Positions 1 through 8,981 of a stretch of DNA of 64,000 nt are shown here, in pieces. Within the stretch, counting starts at the first letter, position 1, and each line of letters opens with the position of its first letter. The notes under the pieces were generated by a model, which was not told the DNA's origin, did no database searches, and saw only the letters and a program-made list of their open reading frames with translations. Source of the stretch: Megasphaera_A sueciensis (GTDB lineage Bacteria > Bacillota > Negativicutes > Veillonellales > Megasphaeraceae); assembly GCF_050219315.1 (NCBI RefSeq), contig NZ_CP116939.1, forward strand, positions 868,001-932,000. The letters are read 5' to 3'. Both the position numbers and the translations under genes were made by a program.

Positions 1-146
1 TCTTCCAATAGCTCCAGTAAATCAATGCCCGCTTTACGCATATATTCCACTCGCCCGCACTCAAACCAGCGGATGTGATTAGAATGATGTACAATCCCCA
101 TCATATCGGTTTCATAATAACGTACTTTTTCTAAAACTGTAACCAT
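1..146 (-). CDS. Acyl-CoA thioesterase, YbgC/4HBT family (3' end cut by window)
   Basis: The first 48 codons or so of a hot-dog fold thioesterase are present; the rest lies off the left edge. The N-terminus contains RYYETDMMGIVHHSNHIRWF, which matches the 4HBT signature: an aromatic-x-x-[TE]-D-x-M-G-[IV]-V-[HY]-x-[SA]-[NS] block carrying the catalytic Asp (residue 14). Members hydrolyse acyl-CoA thioesters in the cytoplasm. The start ATG at 146 follows an AGGAG-like site. Family assignment is firm; the substrate cannot be told from this fragment. Confidence 0.85.
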   Translation of the reverse strand, partial: MVTVLEKVRYYETDMMGIVHHSNHIRWFECGRVEYMRKAGIDLLELLE

Positions 147-235
147 AATCTAAGACTCCTATTTACAAAAATCCACATTGTCTTTATTGTACGATGTGGT
201 ATGAAATTTGTCAAAAAAAAGGACAAAAAAGAAGG

Positions 236-267
236 ACATTTCCAACAGTTGCAGCTGTTGGAAATGT
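236..267 (-). terminator. Rho-independent terminator after the YkvA-like gene
   Basis: A 13-bp perfect stem (236-248 paired with 255-267) with a 6-nt loop. On the minus strand it is followed by a T-rich tract (CCTTCTTTTTTG). It sits just downstream of the stop at 275. Confidence 0.85.
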
Positions 268-274
268 CTCGTTT

Positions 275-619
275 TCATGACCTTCTCTTGCAGAAAGGCA
301 GAATACGATTTGTCTTTTCCCAATGTTCCGGTTTAATATATGCTCCAGCAAAATGCATGGCTGCAGCTAAGACGGCTGCATCATCAAGCCAGCCGACTCC
401 TGCAATTACATCCGGAACAAAATCAAAAGGAAGAATAACATATCCGATGGCGCCCATAAGAATTAATTTCATGAATTTTGGGGTATCTTCATCCTGCATA
501 CAATAAAAAATAGTAAGCAGTTTAGGCAGAAAATGCACCTTCTTACCAGTTGTTTTTAAAAATAAAATAAATTTTCCCGGTGTATAAAAACGAGCGAAAA
601 AAGACAATAATTTAATCAT
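275..619 (-). CDS. YkvA-family (DUF1232) membrane protein
   Basis: A 114-residue protein. The centre carries the DUF1232 hallmark G-Y-V-I-L-P-F-D-F-V-P-D-V-I (about residues 59-72), a short hydrophobic hairpin ending in a D-x-x-P-D motif, followed by G-x-G-W-L-D-D-A-A. Function of the family is unknown; members are small inner-membrane proteins. The ATG at 619 has AAGGCGG upstream and lies 15 nt after the stop of the preceding DUF697-like gene, so the two are probably co-transcribed and end at the terminator at 236-267. Confidence 0.85.
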   Translation of the reverse strand: MIKLLSFFARFYTPGKFILFLKTTGKKVHFLPKLLTIFYCMQDEDTPKFMKLILMGAIGYVILPFDFVPDVIAGVGWLDDAAVLAAAMHFAGAYIKPEHWEKTNRILPFCKRRS

Positions 620-633
620 GGGAATCCGCCTTC

Positions 634-1497
634 TTAGTGTCCGTTAATAATCGGTGTTTTTGCGTCTTCAACAGCCGCTTTCACTTGTTCTTCCGTTGTT
701 TTCGGAGCTTCTGCCTCTGCTTGGACTGCATCCTTTTTAGCAGCCGCATCCATTTTTGCTTCTTGTTCTTCTATCACTTCGTCGGCCAGCGTACTACGAT
801 GGCATACATTATTCAATGCTTCTTGCCCTTTTTCTTTTATATCCATAAAAATATCCTTTGCGGCATTGCCCCATTTTTTCATGAAGTCTACCGTTTCATC
901 TCCCAGCGGAATATTCTGCAAAGGATTATCCCGAAGCTTATCTACTTGATCCTTAGCTTTTTCTTTCCAGTCACCCATCATAGCAATATACGGTCCCATA
1001 TCACTTGGCATTCCATCTTTAAGCCAACGTTGTGTTACACGCCCCAAGCTGTATGTAATCCCAACAGCAATAGGAATTTGAATAGCACTGATGGGAATAA
1101 GCGTTGTCAAAAAATTTCCGGCCATCCGGCTGCAAGTTGCACCAATAAAAGCAATGACAGCACGTTCTGATAACTTAATGCCGTATACCCGGGCGATCCT
1201 GCTTACAAGATACACTTCATTGGCCATAAGAGCCGCTGTTCCCAAAAGCGGGGCTACTACGATAACACCCGCACGGGCTGCTGCCCAGCGGCATAAGGTT
1301 TCCACCTTCAAGTCGTCATCACTTGTTGCTTCGTCCATGGTGCGAATGACTTCAAGTGAATCTGCTGGCATTGTTTCATCACTCAATACATTTTCCTTGT
1401 TTTCAGCCGACAATTTCATCTGTGCCAATTCTTCGCGAAGCTTATCTATTTCCGTCTGCATCTGTTCCATTTTCGCAATGGCTTCTTCTGTCATCAT
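634..1497 (-). CDS. DUF697/YcjF-like membrane protein with N-terminal coiled coil
   Basis: About 287 residues. An N-terminal heptad-rich stretch (roughly 5-40) is followed by a conserved-looking membrane domain (about 75-165) rich in Ala/Gly with motifs such as AAARAGVIVVAPLLGTAALM, and a charged Lys/Glu/Ala tail. The hydrophobic domain resembles the DUF697 region found C-terminal to some GTPases, but no GTPase domain is present. A GTG at 1503 is possible, but AGGTGG lies between it and the ATG codons at 1497 and 1494, which favours an ATG start. Function unknown; two-gene unit with the YkvA-like gene. Confidence 0.6.
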   Translation of the reverse strand: MMTEEAIAKMEQMQTEIDKLREELAQMKLSAENKENVLSDETMPADSLEVIRTMDEATSDDDLKVETLCRWAAARAGVIVVAPLLGTAALMANEVYLVSRIARVYGIKLSERAVIAFIGATCSRMAGNFLTTLIPISAIQIPIAVGITYSLGRVTQRWLKDGMPSDMGPYIAMMGDWKEKAKDQVDKLRDNPLQNIPLGDETVDFMKKWGNAAKDIFMDIKEKGQEALNNVCHRSTLADEVIEEQEAKMDAAAKKDAVQAEAEAPKTTEEQVKAAVEDAKTPIINGH

Positions 1498-1608
1498 TAC
1501 CACCTCATTCGGTTAATAGTATATAACACAATAATAAAAAATAACTATATGAATATATTCTCCCAAAAAGGTTAAATATCCTCTTTTTTCTTCAATTTTT
1601 CTTATGTT

Positions 1609-2355
1609 TTACCAACTCGTCAATCCTCCGTCGACAGGGAGAGCCACAGCAGTGATAAAAGAAGCATTATCTCCCAATAAAAATACAGCTGCTTTGGCAA
1701 TTTCCTCTGGTTCCGCAATACGATACAACGGATATAGTTCTTTCATAGATTCAATCGATACCTCTGGATTTTTCTGCAATTGTCGATCCAGCATGGGCGT
1801 TGCCACATCTCCGGGACATACACAATTAACTCGCACTCCATGCGGTGCTGCTTCAAGTGCCAAGGATTTTGTAAAAGCCACGACAGCTCCTTTGGTAGCG
1901 CAATAAACTGTGCATCCCACATTTCCCTGCAGCCCAGCATCAGAACCCAACGTAACAATACTTCCCTTATTTTTTTTTAAATGCGGCAATGCATACCTGC
2001 ACAACGAAATAGTACCAAATACATTAATTGTAAATAAACGAAACACATCTTCCGGCACTGTTTCTTCCAACAACTGTTCTTCATAAATACCTGCCGAAGT
2101 AATCAATCCGTCCATACGGCCAAAGTAAGCAATGGTTTTATCTACCATAGAACAGCATTCCTCATCACGCGCAACATCGCCTTGTATATATATTGCCCGT
2201 CCTGGTAGCACGGACAGCATATGAAGAGCTTTTTCTCCCTGTGTCGTACTGCGTCCATTTATCGCTACACACCAGCCGCACTTAAGCAGCTCTGCTGCGC
2301 ACGCCAGACCAATACCTGATGTACCGCCACTAATAAGAGCTACCTTTTCTTTCAT
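1609..2355 (-). CDS. SDR-family NAD(P)-dependent oxidoreductase
   Basis: A 248-residue short-chain dehydrogenase/reductase. The cofactor motif GGTSGIGLA is at residues 10-18, an NGR element typical of NADP-preferring members follows, and the catalytic Y-x-x-x-K (YCATK) is near residue 151 with its Ser upstream. The C-terminal VDGG motif is typical of the FabG-like branch. Substrate cannot be deduced. The ATG has a strong TAAGGAGG site. It lies 13 nt after the TauE/SafE-like gene, within a run of minus-strand genes from 5756 to 1609. Confidence 0.88.
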   Translation of the reverse strand: MKEKVALISGGTSGIGLACAAELLKCGWCVAINGRSTTQGEKALHMLSVLPGRAIYIQGDVARDEECCSMVDKTIAYFGRMDGLITSAGIYEEQLLEETVPEDVFRLFTINVFGTISLCRYALPHLKKNKGSIVTLGSDAGLQGNVGCTVYCATKGAVVAFTKSLALEAAPHGVRVNCVCPGDVATPMLDRQLQKNPEVSIESMKELYPLYRIAEPEEIAKAAVFLLGDNASFITAVALPVDGGLTSW

Positions 2356-2368
2356 ACGCGCCTCCTTA

Positions 2369-3151
2369 TTACACCACTCCTAAATAATTCAAAGCTAATT
2401 TACCAATAAGTACACTTGTAACAACCAGCATAACTATGCGAATAAAAGACGAGCCTTTAGTGATTGCCAAACGTGCTCCAAAGTAGGCACCCAAAAACAA
2501 AGATACTGCCATAGCAATGCCATACCCATACAATACTTTATCCCAAAAAACAAAAAGCACAAATGAAGTAATATTACTCATCATGTTAAGCATCTTGGCA
2601 TTTCCTGCTGCAACGACAAAATCAAAACCTGTCATAACAAAGCCAACAATGAGAAATGTCCCGGTTCCCGGACCGATAAACCCATCATAAATACCAATAG
2701 CAAATGCGATCAAACACCACAACAATATTTTTTTTCTTGTCTCTCCCTGATAGGTACTTATACTCCCCCAATCACGTTTAGTCATAACAAACACAGCAGT
2801 AGCAACAAGTGCACAAATAATGATGGGTTTAAGAATTTCCGCTGATAAATGGAGCATACATACAGATCCGATACCCGCACCAATAAAAGTAAACGGAAGT
2901 AATTTTTTAACAAAATGCATATCCACTTTACCAGCCCGCCAAAACTGATACGAGCTCATTAAAATACCAAACGTCGCAGAAAATTTATTTGTCCCCAACG
3001 CATAATGGGGCGGTAATCCTGCAGTTAAAAGAACCGGCAGGGAAATAAGGCCGCCACCGCCGGCAATGGAATCTATAAACCCTGACAAAAAACCTCCGCA
3101 CATAACAAATAACAGTGTACCCAAAGAAAAATCCCCACCAAATGCTTCCAC
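2369..3151 (-). CDS. TauE/SafE (TSUP) family transporter, YfcA-like
   Basis: A 260-residue polytopic membrane protein with about eight hydrophobic segments. It carries the two family repeats: G-F-I-D-S-I-A-G-G-G-G near residue 24 and G-x-x-x-G-F-x-G-P-G-T-G-T-F near residue 153. TSUP proteins export sulfite, sulfoacetate or related organosulfur anions; the substrate here is not evident. The start is a GTG at 3151 placed 5 nt after GGGGGAT. It probably shares a transcript with the deacetylase-like gene upstream (12 nt gap). Confidence 0.87.
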   Translation of the reverse strand: MEAFGGDFSLGTLLFVMCGGFLSGFIDSIAGGGGLISLPVLLTAGLPPHYALGTNKFSATFGILMSSYQFWRAGKVDMHFVKKLLPFTFIGAGIGSVCMLHLSAEILKPIIICALVATAVFVMTKRDWGSISTYQGETRKKILLWCLIAFAIGIYDGFIGPGTGTFLIVGFVMTGFDFVVAAGNAKMLNMMSNITSFVLFVFWDKVLYGYGIAMAVSLFLGAYFGARLAITKGSSFIRIVMLVVTSVLIGKLALNYLGVV

Positions 3152-3163
3152 AAAACATCCCCC

Positions 3164-4516
3164 TTATTGCATTAATTCTGAAGCGAAGACGATATCTACC
3201 CCTTCATCATGCAATTCATCAATCATTTCTGCAATCGCTTCTGCCGTATTAGGCCGGCAATGTCCGATAACAATACAGCTGCCATTATTCACAGCAATGT
3301 GTCCGGCCTGACGAATGCGTTTTTTTACAGATTCCACATCTGCATCATTATCAAGGAATAAGGAATTGCGTCCAGTCGCTATTCCCATCGACGCTGCCGT
3401 CTGTGCCCCAATGGAGGCACTGTTTGTACGACTGTCAAGGTATATAAGTCCTCGTTGTTTCATAACCTCCATTACAGCCTTCATAACACGGCTGTCTGCC
3501 GTCGCTCCTGATCCCTGATGGTTATTCATGCCGATTGCATGAGGCACCTGATCCAAAAGTTCATTTACTGTCGTTTTAATTTTGCTGTCGCTCATATGGG
3601 TACCGATATATACAGTTTCTGAAGAAGGAACATTCAATGGCTGCATCGGCATGTGGACAAAAATTTGTCTTCCCGCCGCATATCCCAGATTCGCACTCAA
3701 CGTAGTATATGGTTTATACGGCATCACGGCATAGGTAAGAGGAATGGAAAGAGTATTCAATGTATATATAACATCGGTCCGTGAACCGCAATCATCAATA
3801 ACAATGGCCAATCGGCCTTTAATGGTATTCGGATGTGTCTGCGGACTACTGCTGTTATCCGTTTTATCCTCTGAACTTTTTTTCACAATTCCCGATTTTG
3901 ATCCAGCAATAACGGTTTTAATTTTTTCTATAATACCTACTGAGGTCCCCGGCGCCGTTACATACAGTTTTTCAACAACAAGATATAACTGTTCCTTATC
4001 CAGCATATCGAAAAGAGCGATATCATATTCTGTAACTTCAGTACCGTTGAAATTTGTTTTTCCCACATTATATAAAACAGCTTTATCACCGCTTATAGCT
4101 AATTCTTTTTCTAAAGAACTGCGGGAAAATGTTTCTTTCGGTATTACCTGCATGCGGTTTGTCGTCCAAAAAATTTTGCCATGTGTCGCCCGGCGGTTCT
4201 CTTCACGCTTAGCCGTATCAATAACAGTTATAGCCGCGCCCTGTGACTTCATCCATGTATCTACTGCATCTTGAAGTTCTTTGGACGCCTCCGTATAATC
4301 CATATTTTTTCCAGAAGCCCTGCCTCCTTCAATCTGTGTCATCTTTTCATCGGCCACATGTTTTGAAGAGCTGGTATCGTTTATATTCCAATATGCGCCC
4401 ACACACAATGCTATCATAAGAAATAAAATAGACAATGGTTTTATGAGAGTTTCTTTCCTGCACACAGATGTTGAAGAAGTACGCTTTTGTGGTTGACGTC
4501 TGGATTTTCGTTCCAT
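3164..4516 (-). CDS. Divergent polysaccharide deacetylase (YibQ family)
   Basis: 450 residues. A short basic N-terminus and one hydrophobic segment (about 25-43) act as a membrane anchor or signal. A low-complexity linker leads into the C-terminal catalytic-like domain (about 232-450), which begins LAIVIDDCG and contains FVHMPMQPL, N-H-Q-G-S and DSRT elements of the divergent deacetylase family. It is predicted to act outside the membrane on cell-envelope glycans. Start ATG with AAGGAG 7 nt upstream. Role inferred from family only. Confidence 0.83.
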   Translation of the reverse strand: MERKSRRQPQKRTSSTSVCRKETLIKPLSILFLMIALCVGAYWNINDTSSSKHVADEKMTQIEGGRASGKNMDYTEASKELQDAVDTWMKSQGAAITVIDTAKREENRRATHGKIFWTTNRMQVIPKETFSRSSLEKELAISGDKAVLYNVGKTNFNGTEVTEYDIALFDMLDKEQLYLVVEKLYVTAPGTSVGIIEKIKTVIAGSKSGIVKKSSEDKTDNSSSPQTHPNTIKGRLAIVIDDCGSRTDVIYTLNTLSIPLTYAVMPYKPYTTLSANLGYAAGRQIFVHMPMQPLNVPSSETVYIGTHMSDSKIKTTVNELLDQVPHAIGMNNHQGSGATADSRVMKAVMEVMKQRGLIYLDSRTNSASIGAQTAASMGIATGRNSLFLDNDADVESVKKRIRQAGHIAVNNGSCIVIGHCRPNTAEAIAEMIDELHDEGVDIVFASELMQ

Positions 4517-4592
4517 AAGTTACTCCTTTATAATAAAACCGGAGTTGCGAATAACTGTCTGCTATTCAATACTCCGGTTGTAAAATCATATA

Positions 4593-5756
4593 TTATGCCC
4601 GGGTATCGGAACATTCCGCAAAGCCCATATTGGCAACATGCGCTGCTTCTTCAAGCTGCAGCATCTGTAAAACTTGTTTACCGACAATTTGTGCCCCATA
4701 GCGATGACATGCTACACTAGCTTGAGACATATGCCGCAATTCTTCTGGATTGGTCATAAGTTCAGATACGGTTGAAACCAACTCTTCCGAATGTTTCACC
4801 CAGCGAGCACATCCTTTTTTCTGCATATACGTAGCATTTGCCTCTTCCTGACCTGGAATCGGACTGTATAAAACCATCGGAATTTGAACGGTAGCTGCCT
4901 CCGTACAAGTAAGTGCTCCCGGTTTAGTAACAAGCAGCGTTGCCTGAACCATCAAGGAAGAAATACGGTTTGTATAGCCATATACATATACAGTATGTCG
5001 TAATTCACTGCGCATTTGAGACACTTGATCGTACAAATCCGCATTATATCCAGCAACGACAGTAAAACTATCCACGTTGTCAAGTTGATCAAGAAGCGCC
5101 AATGATTGTTTAATGGACCCCATGCCAAGACCACCGCCCATAATCAGTATATTACGTTCCCGCTTACGACTTGTTTCCAATTGCCACCGTTCCTGTTGAA
5201 ACGTATTGCGAATTGGGATTCCTGATACAATAATTTTCTGTCGATCAATGCGCTGGTGAATAAGCAGGTCTTTAATTTGTGAAGCCGCAACACAATATAA
5301 ATCCATCTGCTGATATATCCAAAACTGATGGATAGCAAAATCTGTAATGACCGCTACAAGTGGAATATCAATGCGATGCTGTCGTTTTAAAAGAGCCGCC
5401 GCAGCAGCTGGAAACGGGTGTGTAAATACAATAATGTCCGGTTTTCTTTCCGTAATAACACGCATCATACGCCGTTTCAAGCCCCATGCTACCATGGTCT
5501 TTACCATCATTCCCTTTTTGTATCCTTGCGAAGAGTAATACATCAAATCATACAACATAGGAAATACATCCAAGATTTTTATGTACGTTTCCTTAACCAA
5601 ATTATCAATGGAAAGAAAATCATTGGATAAAAAGTCCACATGCTCTACTTCACATTGTCCGGGAACCTGTCTTAAATATTCTTCTATTGCTCGTGCTGCC
5701 TGCGTATGTCCAGCACCAATTGATGCTGACAGAATAAGCACCTTTTTCTTTTTCAT
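4593..5756 (-). CDS. MGDG synthase/UgtP-like glycosyltransferase
   Basis: About 387 residues. The N-terminus KKVLILSASIGAGH is the GT28/MGDG-synthase signature (membrane-bound acceptor loop and GAGH), and the C-terminal half contains a G-x-G-x-G-M nucleotide-sugar loop and the K-P-G-x-L-T-x-x-E block that binds the donor. Family members add hexoses from UDP-sugars to diacylglycerol. A TTG seven codons upstream is possible, but GAGGG lies directly before the ATG at 5756. It is followed by the deacetylase-like gene, so an envelope-lipid or glycan role is plausible. Confidence 0.83.
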   Translation of the reverse strand: MKKKKVLILSASIGAGHTQAARAIEEYLRQVPGQCEVEHVDFLSNDFLSIDNLVKETYIKILDVFPMLYDLMYYSSQGYKKGMMVKTMVAWGLKRRMMRVITERKPDIIVFTHPFPAAAAALLKRQHRIDIPLVAVITDFAIHQFWIYQQMDLYCVAASQIKDLLIHQRIDRQKIIVSGIPIRNTFQQERWQLETSRKRERNILIMGGGLGMGSIKQSLALLDQLDNVDSFTVVAGYNADLYDQVSQMRSELRHTVYVYGYTNRISSLMVQATLLVTKPGALTCTEAATVQIPMVLYSPIPGQEEANATYMQKKGCARWVKHSEELVSTVSELMTNPEELRHMSQASVACHRYGAQIVGKQVLQMLQLEEAAHVANMGFAECSDTRA

Positions 5757-5826
5757 CCTGTTTCCCTCTTTTGACAAGACTTATGAAACAATTGGATATA
5801 TTACTATGTTACGACAAAATCCAAGA

Positions 5827-5858
5827 AAAGAAAAGGGCCGTATTAAGATGCGGCCCTT
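5827..5858 (-). terminator. Terminator after the HU gene
   Basis: Stem AAGGGCCG/CGGCCCTT (5833-5840 with 5851-5858). On the minus strand it is followed by TTTTCTTTTCTT. It lies 17 nt after the HU stop codon and separates HU from the glycosyltransferase gene. Confidence 0.9.
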
Positions 5859-5874
5859 AGTACATTACAAAAGC

Positions 5875-6153
5875 TTATTTTTTATTAACCATATCTTTCA
5901 ACTGTTTACCAGCTTTAAATGCCGGAGTCTTGGAAGCTTTGATTTTGATTGGCTTGTTGTTCTGGGGATTGCGACCTTCACGAGCTTTACGCTGGCGTAC
6001 TTCGAAAGTACCAAAGCCGATAATTTGTACTTTGTCACCTTTATTCAAGGTTTCGCTGATGGAAGCAAACACAGCTTTTACAGCCTTTTCAGCGTCTTTC
6101 TTTGTCAAATCGGACTTCTGTGCAACACTAGCAATCAATTCTGTTTTGTTCAT
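5875..6153 (-). CDS. hup: HU family DNA-binding protein
   Basis: 92 residues, the standard HU length. It begins MNKTELIASVAQKSDLTKKD and carries the GFGTFEVRQRKAREGRNPQ arm region with the conserved RNP motif. It is a nucleoid-associated homodimer that bends DNA. A strong AAAAGGAGG site precedes the ATG and an own terminator follows, which fits a monocistronic, highly expressed gene. It lies after mazG, as in many Firmicutes and Negativicutes. Confidence 0.97.
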   Translation of the reverse strand: MNKTELIASVAQKSDLTKKDAEKAVKAVFASISETLNKGDKVQIIGFGTFEVRQRKAREGRNPQNNKPIKIKASKTPAFKAGKQLKDMVNKK

Positions 6154-6211
6154 AACAAATCCTCCTTTTTTCTGTTACATCTATAAATTCGCTGCTAAAT
6201 GAATTCCGTCC

Positions 6212-7375
6212 CTATACGGTGGAACTACGCCCTTCGATTTCCTTTGCTTCCTTCCAGAAATCATTCAATTCCAGCAGGGTGAACATCTGCCAGGATTTAC
6301 CGCTTTCCTTAACTTTATCTTCCACGTAAGAAAATCTACGACGGAATTTGCTGTTAGCACGATGTAACGCACATTCCGGCTCTATACAATGCCGCCGAAA
6401 TAAATTGACCAACACAAACAAGACATCACCTGCTACTTCTTCGATATGGGTCGGATTTTTCTCCTGCAGAGCATCTTTCAGCTCCTGCACTTCTTCTTGT
6501 ACTTTATCCCAAACCTGGTCAGTTACTTCCCACTCAAAACCTACCTTGGCAGATTTCTCTTGAAGTTTATATGTTTCAAGTAAAGAAGGCATTCCTTTTA
6601 CCACACCGTCAAGAAGATGTTGATGCTGCTGTCGTTGTTCTCCTTGCTTTAATCTATCCCAGTTTACCATACTCTTACCTATGTTTTCAAGCTTTTTCTT
6701 ATCGAAAACATGCGGATGTCGTCTAATCATTTTATCGGTAACATCTTTCACGACATCCTGTGCACTAAATAGGCCTTTCTCTTCAGCCAATCGGCAGTGA
6801 AATGCAATCTGATACAGTATATCTCCCATTTCTTCCCGAATACCCAGCATATCGTCCATATCCACCGCATCCAGCATTTCGTACACTTCCTCCAGTAAGT
6901 AACGTCGCAGCGTACGATGTGTTTGTGCTCTGTCCCACGGACATCCATGATCATCACTCCGCAGCTCTGCCATAACATCGAGCAGGGGCTGCATATCAAA
7001 CGGCAATCCTATATCAATCGGACTTCCTGTTTCGATAGCTATAGCAATGCCCGGATTCACCTGCCGAACCTGTTCATCCAATTGTTTTGCTACAGGATCG
7101 GCAGCCGCATCGACAGTAATATATAATACTTCATGTTGCTGTGCCCATTGCAGCAGCATGGAAACGGCTTCCTGGCAGAGAACTTCCTGTCCAGCAATCA
7201 CCCGCACACATGGTAATCTTTTATATGTAATGTTTTCTTTTTCCAAAAAGTCCATAATATGGGGATAATGGTTACTCACAAATACAATCTCTGCCTGCTG
7301 CATCTTCCGGTACGCAGAAAGGCTAATGGACTCATCAGGGAACATGCCTACTGATATAAGTCGAATATTTCTCAT
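6212..7375 (-). CDS. mazG: MazG-family NTP pyrophosphohydrolase with YabN-like N-terminal domain
   Basis: 387 residues in two parts. Residues 1 to about 130 resemble the tetrapyrrole-methylase-like N-terminus of YabN-type proteins, but this part is short and its first strand reads ISVGMFPDES rather than the G-x-G-P-G loop. Residues 130-387 hold a double MazG domain: C-P-W-D-x-x-Q-T-H, then E-E-V-Y-E and E-E-M-G-D-I-L-Y-Q-I metal ligands, and a second E-E-V-A-G-D-V-L-F. It hydrolyses NTPs to NMP and PPi and helps clean the nucleotide pool. ATG at 7375 follows GGAGG by 5 nt; an in-frame TTG upstream is rejected. Confidence 0.9.
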   Translation of the reverse strand: MRNIRLISVGMFPDESISLSAYRKMQQAEIVFVSNHYPHIMDFLEKENITYKRLPCVRVIAGQEVLCQEAVSMLLQWAQQHEVLYITVDAAADPVAKQLDEQVRQVNPGIAIAIETGSPIDIGLPFDMQPLLDVMAELRSDDHGCPWDRAQTHRTLRRYLLEEVYEMLDAVDMDDMLGIREEMGDILYQIAFHCRLAEEKGLFSAQDVVKDVTDKMIRRHPHVFDKKKLENIGKSMVNWDRLKQGEQRQQHQHLLDGVVKGMPSLLETYKLQEKSAKVGFEWEVTDQVWDKVQEEVQELKDALQEKNPTHIEEVAGDVLFVLVNLFRRHCIEPECALHRANSKFRRRFSYVEDKVKESGKSWQMFTLLELNDFWKEAKEIEGRSSTV

Positions 7376-7397
7376 AGTATCCTCCAAAAACGATTTG

Positions 7398-8981
7398 TTA
7401 ATGATGCAGTTTCCCCATTATTTGATTCAATTTTTCCCCTGCGATTGGTATTTTCTGCACATCGTCAGGAGTCACCGCATGTACTAGCAGCAAACCCGCT
7501 AAATAGATGATAATCGCTGTCAATATGGCTGCCGTAGTAGCCACTGTATTACCTAACAGAAAAACCAGTGCATGATATACAAACCACGCCGTAACGCCTG
7601 TCAACGCCGATGCCGCAAGTAATTTTCCCATATATTTCCATTGTATGACATAGTGCGCGTATCGATATGCAAAATAAAGATTCAGTACCGTCGCCATTGC
7701 CAAATCTGCATTGGTCGCCCATGCCGCCCCCACTTCACCCAACCATGGAATCGCAGTCAAATGCCAGCTCAAAACGATTTTCAGCAATGCTGCTACCACC
7801 ATATTATATAAAGGAATCGCTGTATGTCCCATTCCTTGTAAAAGTCCGCTGGTAACTTGCTGTACCCCGACAAGCAGGACAGACAAGGATAATACACAAA
7901 TAGCCGGCCCTGCCAGCGGCGTTGCATATAGCATTTGAGAAATAGGTACAGCCAGCACCGCCATGCCAAACGTTGCCGGCATCGTAATAAGATTAGCAAT
8001 ACGCATCGCTGTATTCGTACGCTGCAGTACGATATCCATGCGACTGGCGGCATATGCCGCTGATACAGCAGGAACAAGACTCGTTGCTAGTGCCATCGTC
8101 AAAATAGCCGGAAGCTGCACGATACCGTTAGCCATGCCCGTCAAATACCCGAAAAGAGCCGTTGCCTGATGTACAGTATACCCCGCAGCCTCCAAGCGCT
8201 GCGGTACAATGAACAAATCAATACTAGCCACAGCAGGCAGCAGCATATTAGCTGCCGCAACCGGTACGGCAAGAATAATAAGACGTTTGATAACAGCCCC
8301 GGGAGAACTTTGCACAAACTTCCCGGTATCACAAGGCTGCTGTTTTTTTGTATACCGGTAATAAATCCAAACAATAGCGGTCAAACCGGCTATCGCACCC
8401 GGAACAGCGCCAAAAGTCGCTCCGGCAGCTGCTTTTTCAAGCCCGTAAGGCAGAAAAAAACTTGCCAGCGCCAGCATAGCACACACTCGCACAAACTGAT
8501 CGAGCATTTGGGAAATAGCTGTCGGAGTCATAAGCTGCAACCCTTGAAAATAACCACGGAAACAACACGTTATAATCGACACGGTAAGAGCCGGTGCCAA
8601 TACGAAAAGCGGCAAATAGGCCCGTTCATCTCGCACCAAACCGCAAGTGATAAGGAAGTTTGCACCTAAGGCTAATCCCAGTCCGCATAGTACAGCAATA
8701 ATCAATGTAAAAACCAAGGTAATATGAAACACCCGCTTGGTACCACTATAGTTTCCCCTTGCCGCCTGTTCGGCAATCATAATGGAAACAGCAATCGGAA
8801 TCCCCGCTCCGGCAATACTAAGCAGCAATATGTACATAGGATACGCCATTTGGTAAAGACCTATCCCTTCCCCGCCTAAAAGCCGGGAAAGAAGGATACG
8901 ATTGACGCCGCCTAATATTTTAACCACAATACCGGCAAAAGTCAGTATCATAGCTCCGCGTAAAAATGAGCTCTTAGTCAA
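7398..8981 (-). CDS. SpoVB/MurJ-like polysaccharide flippase (MOP superfamily)
   Basis: 527 residues with about 14 hydrophobic segments. The N-terminus (FLRGAMILTFAGIVVKILGG) and the R-x-L-G-x-E-G-I-G-L-Y-Q-M motif are characteristic of SpoVB-like polysaccharide biosynthesis proteins, which flip lipid-linked saccharides across the membrane. The likely start is TTG at 8981, 7 nt after AAAGGGG, and it overlaps the end of mfd by 8 nt. In many Firmicutes the same order mfd-spoVB-mazG is seen, which supports the assignment. The organism's sporulation state cannot be told from this gene. Confidence 0.88.
   Translation of the reverse strand: MTKSSFLRGAMILTFAGIVVKILGGVNRILLSRLLGGEGIGLYQMAYPMYILLLSIAGAGIPIAVSIMIAEQAARGNYSGTKRVFHITLVFTLIIAVLCGLGLALGANFLITCGLVRDERAYLPLFVLAPALTVSIITCCFRGYFQGLQLMTPTAISQMLDQFVRVCAMLALASFFLPYGLEKAAAGATFGAVPGAIAGLTAIVWIYYRYTKKQQPCDTGKFVQSSPGAVIKRLIILAVPVAAANMLLPAVASIDLFIVPQRLEAAGYTVHQATALFGYLTGMANGIVQLPAILTMALATSLVPAVSAAYAASRMDIVLQRTNTAMRIANLITMPATFGMAVLAVPISQMLYATPLAGPAICVLSLSVLLVGVQQVTSGLLQGMGHTAIPLYNMVVAALLKIVLSWHLTAIPWLGEVGAAWATNADLAMATVLNLYFAYRYAHYVIQWKYMGKLLAASALTGVTAWFVYHALVFLLGNTVATTAAILTAIIIYLAGLLLVHAVTPDDVQKIPIAGEKLNQIMGKLHH

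Noticed and set aside
637..1516. Plus-strand frames opposite the DUF697-like gene
   Set aside because: They mirror a good minus-strand gene with ribosome site and coiled-coil pattern, and have Cys/Phe/Ser-rich shadow composition.
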